DNA from: Paenibacillus sp.
GTDB taxonomy: Bacteria; Bacillota; Bacilli; Paenibacillales; Paenibacillaceae
Direction: 5' to 3'
DNA: 10,743 bases
Assembly: GCA_029256665.1 (NCBI GenBank)
Contig: JAQSXN010000074.1
Span: 1 to 10,743 of the forward strand
Position 1 is the stretch's first letter. The number at the start of each line of letters is the position of its first letter. Below the pieces are notes generated by a model. The model searched no databases. It was not told the DNA's origin and saw only the letters and a program-made list of their open reading frames with translations. Below are positions 5,229 through 10,743 of the stretch, one piece after another. The position numbers and the translations under genes are program-made.

Positions 5229-5921
5229 ATGGACAAGCGATGGCGGATGGATCGCTGGATCGGGGCGACCGCGCTCGTGCTGTTGCTTGCCGGTTGTCAG
5301 GACGCGGCTCCTCCCGGCGGCGGGAGCGGCAACACGGCTCTCTTGACGGAGGAGATCACGTCGGACGGACCTCAGAAGTCTTATTTGGAAGAACAAGGAG
5401 CCGAAGCTGCTGGCGGCAACGCGCCTAGCGGCAGCCCGGGAACGCTCGGCGGAGGCTCCGATGCCGAGACGTCATCCGTCAAGAAAGACGGCAACGGAAA
5501 ACCGGCGGAAGACGGAGCGAAAGATGGCGGCGCCTGGGACAAAAAACTGCCAGCTTTGCACGGCATCGCCATCGGGGACAAGGAATCGAGCGTCGCGTCC
5601 CTGCTCGGCAAGGAGCTGGACAGTTACGTCCTGGAGGAAGAATCCACCCGGATCCGCGTAGCGGAGTACGACGGACTTTCGATCGGCTTCAACGCCAAGG
5701 GCGGCGTGCATTTCGTGGAGGTGTACGGTTCGGAGACTTCCTCCGGGTTAAGCGGGATCATGATCGGCGACCATCCGGATCAAGCGCTTAAGAAGCTTGG
5801 AAAACCTCAATCCCAATCGGAATTTCTGCTCACCTACCAAGCGCAAGGAGCCTGGCTCAAGCTGGACATCGACCCCGGCGCGAACGAAATCGTATCCATG
5901 AAGCTGATCGCCTCTACTTGA
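5229..5921 (+). CDS. Predicted lipoprotein with two repeated domains of unknown function
   Basis: The 230-aa product has a lipoprotein signal peptide: basic start MDKRWRMDRW, hydrophobic core IGATALVLLL and lipobox LAGC with lipidated Cys23. It would be anchored to the outer face of the cell membrane. Residues 24-105 are a Gly/Ser/Asp/Lys-rich, probably flexible linker. The folded part (about 107-230) holds two similar units, one starting HGIAIGDKESSVASLLGK (111-128) and the other SGIMIGDHPDQALKKLGKP (175-193), each followed by beta strands; this pattern is seen in several Bacillales extracellular domains of unknown role (CAP-associated or DUF4309-like). I cannot name a function. The ATG at 5229 has AGGAG 10 bases upstream and gives a standard signal peptide; starts at 5187 and 5211 are possible but add an unusual leading stretch. 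Confidence 0.82.
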   Translation: MDKRWRMDRWIGATALVLLLAGCQDAAPPGGGSGNTALLTEEITSDGPQKSYLEEQGAEAAGGNAPSGSPGTLGGGSDAETSSVKKDGNGKPAEDGAKDGGAWDKKLPALHGIAIGDKESSVASLLGKELDSYVLEEESTRIRVAEYDGLSIGFNAKGGVHFVEVYGSETSSGLSGIMIGDHPDQALKKLGKPQSQSEFLLTYQAQGAWLKLDIDPGANEIVSMKLIAST

Positions 5922-5938
5922 GGCGGTCGGCTTTTTTT
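5903..5938 (+). terminator. Intrinsic terminator of the lipoprotein gene
   Basis: A 12-bp stem (5903-5914 with 5920-5931, two G-T pairs) with a 5-base loop is followed by seven Ts (5932-5938). The 5' arm and loop include the last codons and the stop codon of the gene. It probably isolates ykvI downstream from the lipoprotein transcript. Confidence 0.9.
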
Positions 5939-6053
5939 GATGGCTTGGAGAACGTAATTCGGGCAGCTGGGCAAAAGTTCCATAAAGCAGTCATGCCCGT
6001 CCTTCGCGGGACATACCCTGTTAAGAGAAAGCTGTAAGATCGGGGGACCGCCG

Positions 6054-7100
6054 ATGCGGAAGAGGACAGGCAATGTATTGCAAATAGCGTCAACCTATAT
6101 GGGGACGATCGTAGGCGCGGGGTTTGCGACGGGACAAGAGATTTTGCAGTTTTTTACGAGATTCGGCTATTGGGGCACCGTTACGATTGCGCTGGCCACG
6201 GTTCTCTTCATTTGGCTCGGGACCAAGATGATGATCATCGCGAGCGAAATCCGCGCCAAATCGTACGAGGACTTAAACAAAGCGCTGTTTGGGGATAAGT
6301 ACGGCAAATGGATCAGCCACTTCATGCTCGTCATCCTCCTTGGAGTGACGGCCGTCATGCTGGCGGGGGCTGGCACGATTTTCTACGAACATTGGAATAT
6401 ATCGTATCAAGCGGGATTGCTGATTACGATGGCGGGCAGCTACTTGCTGCTGCGCAAAGGGATGAAAGCGATATTGGCCGTCAACGCCATCGTGGTGCCG
6501 ACCATGCTTCTGTTTACCGTGTTCGTCATGATCGATACGTTCCAGACGCCGGGATCGACCAAGTTTCTGACGCTCGCTACCGATTATTCGCCTTGGGCGG
6601 CTTGGGCATCGCCGTTTCTATATACCGCATTCAACCTCTCGCTCGCTCAAGCCGTTCTCGTGCCGCTTGGCGCCGAAATCCGGGACAAAAAAACGATCGT
6701 GATGGGTTCTTGGGTAGGAGGCATCGGCATCGGATTTATGCTGCTCGCCGGACACGTCGCTTTGTCCGTGCATATGCCGGGCATCCAGCAATTCGCGATT
6801 CCGATGGGCGGCATCGCCAGGCAGTTGGGCCATTACGTGCAGCTCATCTACATGTTCCTCATCTTCGCGGAGATCTTTACGACGCTGATCGCGGACATCT
6901 ACGGGCTGACGCTGCAGCTTCGGGAGCGGTTGAACTGGTCGAGGGAGATGCTGACGATAGCCGTTCTGATCATCTGTTACTTCGCGAGCCAAATCGGCTT
7001 CGGACCGCTGCTCTCCACCTTGTACCCCCTGTTCGGTCTGATCAGTCTCGGCTGGCTCATTCTTATGATCCGAAGGCGGGTGGCGTTCCGAAATTCGTAG
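6054..7100 (+). CDS. ykvI: YkvI-family multispanning membrane protein (putative transporter)
   Basis: The 348-aa product is an integral membrane protein with about ten predicted hydrophobic segments. The family hallmark is near the N-terminus: GTIVGAGFATGQEI (17-30), a glycine-rich broken first helix like that of APC-superfamily (LeuT-fold) transporters, where such a break forms the substrate and sodium sites. The rest alternates long hydrophobic helices with short basic loops, ending in a positive tail (MIRRRVAFRNS). Bacillus subtilis YkvI is the namesake; its substrate is not known to me. The ATG at 6054 is preceded by GGGGGA 6 bases away. It is separated from the lipoprotein gene by a terminator and 132 bases in which I find no clear promoter. 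It converges on the YhaN-like gene, with a 19-bp hairpin between them. Confidence 0.85.
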   Translation: MRKRTGNVLQIASTYMGTIVGAGFATGQEILQFFTRFGYWGTVTIALATVLFIWLGTKMMIIASEIRAKSYEDLNKALFGDKYGKWISHFMLVILLGVTAVMLAGAGTIFYEHWNISYQAGLLITMAGSYLLLRKGMKAILAVNAIVVPTMLLFTVFVMIDTFQTPGSTKFLTLATDYSPWAAWASPFLYTAFNLSLAQAVLVPLGAEIRDKKTIVMGSWVGGIGIGFMLLAGHVALSVHMPGIQQFAIPMGGIARQLGHYVQLIYMFLIFAEIFTTLIADIYGLTLQLRERLNWSREMLTIAVLIICYFASQIGFGPLLSTLYPLFGLISLGWLILMIRRRVAFRNS

Positions 7101-7135
7101 CAAAGGAGCGATCAGCTAACGGCAAAATATAGATA

Positions 7136-7177
7136 AAGCAGGCGCCGAACAAGGTTATCCTTGTTCGGCGCCTGCTT
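7136..7177. terminator. Perfect 19-bp hairpin between convergent genes (bidirectional terminator)
   Basis: Bases 7136-7154 pair without mismatch with 7159-7177 around the loop TTAT. It lies between the ends of ykvI (7100, plus) and the YhaN-like gene (7214, minus). On the minus strand the stem ends in CTTTATCTATATTTT, a reasonable T-rich tail; on the plus strand only two Ts follow in the arm. It probably terminates mainly the minus-strand transcript and may block opposite transcription. Confidence 0.8.
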
Positions 7178-7213
7178 GCGCGAAGCGGCTGCGGGCGGCT
7201 CCACCTGCCCCGC

Positions 7214-10200
7214 TCAAGCCCGCTGCGGAGACATATCCGTAAGCTTCGCATCCGGACAATTCGCCAGCAGCTCATCCCGGATATGCTCATGGCAAGTAAA
7301 GAGGATAAGCTGCCGCTTGGCGCTGACCGTGCTCATCAGTCGCGCGGCGGCGCGAAGTCTTGAGCGGTCGAAGTTGACGAACAAATCATCGAGAAGCATC
7401 GGGAGCCCGGACGCTCCAGCCGCCTCTTCCGCCAGAGCAAGCCGCATGCACAAATACAGCTGCTCCGCCGTTCCTCTGCTAAGCAAGCCGCTATCCACGA
7501 CGGCGCCGTCCGAACGTTCGACGACGATGCCGGCCTCTTGTCCGCCTGCAGCCACCCGAACGTATCTTCCTTGCGACAAGCGCGACAAATACGCCGCGGC
7601 GTTGCGGAGCACCGCGGGCTGCCGCTCCAGCTCGAATTTCTTGCGCGTGGCCTTAATAAGCTCCCGGCTGACGGCCAGAACGGCGTACCGATCCGCGCCT
7701 TCTTCGAGGGCGGCAACGCTCATCGTTCGTTCGGCGAGCAATCCGGCCCGTTTCTCCTCGTTCGTCAAATGCTCGGTTGCTTGCTTCACTCGTCCGCGCC
7801 GCTCCAGCCAATCGTGCCGCGACTCCGCTAGCCGCGCGGCTTCCAGCTCCGCAATTTGCAGTTCCCGCTGGAGGACAAGCTCGTCTCCGCCATGCCACAG
7901 CTTCTCGAGCTCCGCCAATCGCTGCGTGGATTGGCCTGCCCCAAGCTCAAGCTCCGCCCGCGTCAGCTCAAGCCGCAATTCGTCCAGTCGTGCCCGGTCT
8001 CGCAGCATTGCGGCATATTCGTGTTCGCTTTCGGCTCCGGCTGCGGCCATGGCGGCTCGCATATCCTCATCCAAGCTTTCCAATTGTTCGCCCGTCTCTT
8101 CCAATGCGGATGTCAACGCCTCGACGGCAGCGCGCAGCGTCTGCGCTTCTGCCCGAGCTGACTCATGGCGGCGGGATTCCGACCGGAGCAGCGTAAGCGC
8201 CAGCGTCGGGTCCGACTGTGCTTGACGCCGCCCCTCTTCAAACCCTTCGCATAACCGCGCGGCATGGTTCGAATATTGCGTCGTTTCCGCGGCGGCCGCG
8301 GCGATTCTTGCCGCCAACCGATCGTACTGGCGCAGCCTCTCCATGGCGTTATCCGCCAGCTCGAACGTCTCGAGCGCCGCCGAAGGAGACAAACCGCCAG
8401 GCAGAGACCTGGCTGCCAGCCAGCTATTCCAGGCCGTCTCTGTCTCGCGTCGAAGCTCGCGCGTTTCGCGCAGGCCGTTCTCCCGCGCTTGCAGCGCGGC
8501 TTCGAGCTTCGCCAGCCGCCCCTCCAACTCTGCAAGCTTGGAGGAAAGCCCGTCTTGCCTTGCAAGCTGCTCCCGCATCGAGGCTACGCGCGACTGCAGC
8601 GCCGTTCGCGCGCCCGCACGGCTGCGCCCGGCTTCCTTGTCCAGCAGATCGGCGAGCGCCGCCTCAGGGTCGACGACAATCCTGGCCAGTTCGCCGGCTA
8701 GCCGTTCTTCGCTTCTTGTCCCGTACGCAGGCGACGCCCCCGCTTTCCCCCTTCCGCTCCGTCGGCCGAATGTGTCCGCCGGTTCCGCGGAATTGGCGGA
8801 ACCGCCGCTACGGCTGCCGGCCAAGAGGAGCCCGGCGGATGCGCCGCAGAGGAGCAGCCCGGCGATCAACGCGCCGGCGGACATATCGCCCAGCCAACCT
8901 GCGGCCGCGCCGGACGCAAGCGCGGCTCCCGCGCCGACGCCGCATGCGGGCCATAACCGCATGAGGCGTTTGGAGCCGGCCGTTGCGGCAGGTTTAGCGG
9001 CGGGGTCCGCGGCAATGCGCGCTTGCTCAAGCTCCCAGTGGCGCAATGCTTCATCCGCGGCGGACCACGCGCTTGCTAATTCGGCGGACGCGAGCGGCAG
9101 CAGCGCGATGCCGCCGCCTAAGGCCGCCCCGCCTCCTTCCCTGCTTTCGCGTCGAAGGGCCAGAGCCGCCTCCTCGCGGATCGTCTCCGCTTCCGACTGT
9201 TGCGAGAGCAGCGTCTCCCGTTCGGCCGTCAGCTTCTCTTCTTTGCGACGAAAGGCTTCGAGCGTTTCCCGCACGCCGCGCGCGTAATCCCGATCGGCAA
9301 CGGTAATGACCAGCTCCCGCAGCTGCCTCTCCGTCCATTCCGGAGAAATGCCGGAGACGACCTTCGCGATCGTATCATCGAGCGAATCCAGCTCCGCCTG
9401 CCATTCGGTCCGTTGCGCGGCCAGATTGCGCATCCGTTCCGAAGCCTGCAGCACCGCTTCGCACTCCGCTCCTTTGGCGATAAGCGATTCGTCGTACGCG
9501 ATCAAGGCCAATCTGGTTTCATGTTGGTCCAATTCCTTGCGCTGTCTCGCCGCTTCGGCCTCGAGCTCCGATCGCCGGGCCAGCATGGCCATCCATGCGG
9601 CGGCGGCTTCAGGCGGCAAGCCGGCCGCGTCGCGCAGCCGCTCTTCTTCGGCGCGCAACCCCTTGCTCCTGAGCCATAACGGACGCGCCGACACCGCCTT
9701 GCGCAGAAGGCGAACCCGCTCCTCTGCTTCCGGGACGGCCGACGCAAGCAATTCCAGCTCTCTTTCGGCCGTTTCCCCTTCCCGAGCGAGCTCGTTAAAC
9801 CGTTCGATGTCGTCCTTCAGACCGCGCAGCTCCGCGTCGATCCCTTCGACGTTCTTGGCATGGCCGTTTAACCGCTGGGCCGATCCTCTTGGCTTAAACA
9901 GCTCGTCCATCTCGGCCTGGATCCGTTTCTCCGCGGCCGCCACCGCGCGTCCTTCCTCCCAGCCGGCTTGATACAGATACCGGCTCAACTCTCCGCCGGA
10001 CAACGTTCCTACCTCCATCAGCTCCGTCAAGGTAACCGCATAGAGCTGACGGAATAGCCGCTCCTGGACGCCCCCTAGATACATCTGCTCCCAGACCGGT
10101 TGCTCCAGCAGCATCAAGCGCTCCATCCCTATTTCGCCGTCGCCGCCAATCTCGGTCCGCATCGGCCTAACGGCAGGTTTGCCGCCCGACGAGCCGGCAT

Positions 10201-10456
10201 ATCGCTCTACCAGAAACGAATGGCCCTCGGCATCGGAGAACGCCAAACGTCCGCCATGTTTTCCACCTCTGACCGGTTCATGCCTTTCTAGAGAGCTCCG
10301 TCTCGGGAAGCCGTACAGCATCGTCCGCAAAAAACCGAATAACGTGCTTTTGCCCGCTTCGTTAGGGCCGTAGACAACAACAACCGGAGCATCTAGGTCG
10401 ACGCTCCGGTCATGCAATTCGCCAAAGCCGTCAATACGGGCTTCTATCAGCTTCAT
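7214..10456 (-). CDS. yhaN: YhaN/SbcC-like AAA ATPase with coiled coils and two internal membrane helices
   Basis: The 1080-aa product is an SMC/Rad50-type ATPase of the YhaN group, partner of a YhaO/SbcD-like nuclease in DNA end processing or repair (family inference). Visible elements: N-terminal FGELHDRSVDL and Walker A GPNEAGKST (30-38); long charged, heptad-like helical regions (about 170-480 and 580-950); ABC signature LSRGTAEQ (992-999); Walker B LPMLLDDLFVNFD (1018-1030); and an H-loop region TCHEH (1054-1058). In the middle (502-521 and 527-547) are two hydrophobic segments, where Rad50 would carry a zinc hook; no CxxC is present. The start at 10454-10456 is preceded by GGTGG and overlaps the upstream gene's stop as ATGA; a 52-codon extension in frame overlaps the nuclease gene and is not used. 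In Bacillus subtilis a yhaM gene is usually linked; here yhaN is last and faces ykvI. Confidence 0.92.
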   Translation of the reverse strand: MKLIEARIDGFGELHDRSVDLDAPVVVVYGPNEAGKSTLFGFLRTMLYGFPRRSSLERHEPVRGGKHGGRLAFSDAEGHSFLVERYAGSSGGKPAVRPMRTEIGGDGEIGMERLMLLEQPVWEQMYLGGVQERLFRQLYAVTLTELMEVGTLSGGELSRYLYQAGWEEGRAVAAAEKRIQAEMDELFKPRGSAQRLNGHAKNVEGIDAELRGLKDDIERFNELAREGETAERELELLASAVPEAEERVRLLRKAVSARPLWLRSKGLRAEEERLRDAAGLPPEAAAAWMAMLARRSELEAEAARQRKELDQHETRLALIAYDESLIAKGAECEAVLQASERMRNLAAQRTEWQAELDSLDDTIAKVVSGISPEWTERQLRELVITVADRDYARGVRETLEAFRRKEEKLTAERETLLSQQSEAETIREEAALALRRESREGGGAALGGGIALLPLASAELASAWSAADEALRHWELEQARIAADPAAKPAATAGSKRLMRLWPACGVGAGAALASGAAAGWLGDMSAGALIAGLLLCGASAGLLLAGSRSGGSANSAEPADTFGRRSGRGKAGASPAYGTRSEERLAGELARIVVDPEAALADLLDKEAGRSRAGARTALQSRVASMREQLARQDGLSSKLAELEGRLAKLEAALQARENGLRETRELRRETETAWNSWLAARSLPGGLSPSAALETFELADNAMERLRQYDRLAARIAAAAAETTQYSNHAARLCEGFEEGRRQAQSDPTLALTLLRSESRRHESARAEAQTLRAAVEALTSALEETGEQLESLDEDMRAAMAAAGAESEHEYAAMLRDRARLDELRLELTRAELELGAGQSTQRLAELEKLWHGGDELVLQRELQIAELEAARLAESRHDWLERRGRVKQATEHLTNEEKRAGLLAERTMSVAALEEGADRYAVLAVSRELIKATRKKFELERQPAVLRNAAAYLSRLSQGRYVRVAAGGQEAGIVVERSDGAVVDSGLLSRGTAEQLYLCMRLALAEEAAGASGLPMLLDDLFVNFDRSRLRAAARLMSTVSAKRQLILFTCHEHIRDELLANCPDAKLTDMSPQRA

Positions 10457-10743
10457 TCGCTTCCACCTTCCTCCGCGATAAGACCGGCGGCAAGCACGCG
10501 CGCCTCTTCCAGCCATCGAACGGGCAGCTCGTCCCACTGTCGCCGTCCCAGCCTGCCCAGCTTGGAATGGGTTTCGATTTCGGCAACCGCTTCTCTCGCG
10601 AACGATCTCCAAGCGGACTCGTCTTCGCTAAGCCGCGCGCCCAGCCGGTACAGCTCGCCAAGGAAACCTTCGTCCTCCCGAAGCCTGCTCCAATCGACGG
10701 CCTCGAACGTCGATGCGTCGATGCCGTGCGCATAAACCCATGG
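10453..10743 (-). CDS. yhaO: YhaO/SbcD-like exonuclease, C-terminal part only
   Basis: Only the last 96 codons are present, running in from the right edge. The visible part begins PWVYAHGIDASTFEAVDW and is helical and charged, with FLGELYRLGARL (27-38) and a tail rich in Leu/Ala/Glu (RWLEEARVLAAGLIAEEGG, 76-94). This resembles the C-terminal capping region of YhaO-type metallophosphoesterases; the catalytic domain lies outside the window, so the assignment rests mainly on position: its stop overlaps the start of the YhaN-like gene by ATGA, showing translational coupling, as in yhaO-yhaN operons. The family members are Mre11/SbcD-like nucleases acting with the SbcC-like partner. The promoter is not in the window. 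Confidence 0.7.
   Translation of the reverse strand, partial: PWVYAHGIDASTFEAVDWSRLREDEGFLGELYRLGARLSEDESAWRSFAREAVAEIETHSKLGRLGRRQWDELPVRWLEEARVLAAGLIAEEGGSE

Noticed and set aside
7161-9971. Several long open frames on the plus strand opposite the YhaN-like gene (for example 7161-8225, 8343-9287, 9306-9971).
   Set aside because: They are Ser/Arg/Ala-rich, lack good ribosome binding sites and domains, and arise because the real minus-strand gene is GC-rich. The minus-strand frame has complete Walker A, signature and Walker B motifs.
10457-10612. 52-codon N-terminal extension of the YhaN-like protein.
   Set aside because: It overlaps the yhaO-like coding sequence in another frame, has no family similarity, and the ATP-binding fold begins directly at the internal ATG with a ribosome binding site and ATGA overlap.
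1-10743. CRISPR arrays, insertion sequences, phage or conjugation genes, att sites.
   Set aside because: No regularly spaced repeats, transposase or integrase sequences, or terminal inverted repeats were seen, and the tRNA gene has no duplicated 3' end within the window.

Overview
The window looks like chromosomal DNA from a fairly GC-rich Firmicute of the Paenibacillaceae type (Paenibacillus or Cohnella-like). I infer this from strong AGGAGG-type ribosome binding sites, some GTG/TTG starts, a tRNA gene with an encoded CCA end, and a gene set (YkvI, YhaO/YhaN, Xpt, a WYL regulator next to a DinB gene, a zinc-ribbon protein) typical of Bacillales. No database search was possible. I see no phage, transposon, CRISPR array or integrase, and the region reads as ordinary core or housekeeping chromosome.

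Layout from left to right: the 5' part of a small tautomerase gene (minus, off the left edge); a lone tRNA-Leu(CAG) gene (plus) with its own promoter and terminator; then a long minus-strand run: YdeI/OmpD-associated protein, DinB-family protein, WYL-domain regulator, zinc-ribbon protein with a Gly/Pro/Tyr-rich tail, two small unrecognised proteins (74 and 106 aa) and xanthine phosphoribosyltransferase (xpt). Divergent from xpt are a lipoprotein gene and a ykvI-like membrane protein gene (both plus). On the right, facing ykvI, is a minus-strand pair: the 3' end of a YhaO/SbcD-like nuclease gene that overlaps, by ATGA, a 1080-aa YhaN/SbcC-like ATPase gene.

Functional links: the clearest partnership is the YhaO-like plus YhaN-like pair, a translationally coupled nuclease/ATPase module of the Mre11-Rad50 (SbcD-SbcC) kind. 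The ATPase has two predicted membrane helices in the middle of its coiled-coil region where classical Rad50 has a zinc hook. The WYL regulator and the DinB gene are adjacent and separated by a perfect 14-bp dyad that works as a terminator on paper and could also be an operator. Xpt serves purine salvage; its upstream region carries possible RNA structure but none of the conserved purine-riboswitch segments I could recognise. The rest are independent housekeeping genes separated by hairpins or terminators.

No convincing new multi-gene system is visible. The most interesting leads are the membrane-hairpin ATPase, the zinc-ribbon protein with a condensate-like tail, the dyad at the WYL/DinB junction and the xpt leader. 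All intergenic gaps are shorter than 300 bases; the larger ones (171-400, 5002-5228) are described in the features.
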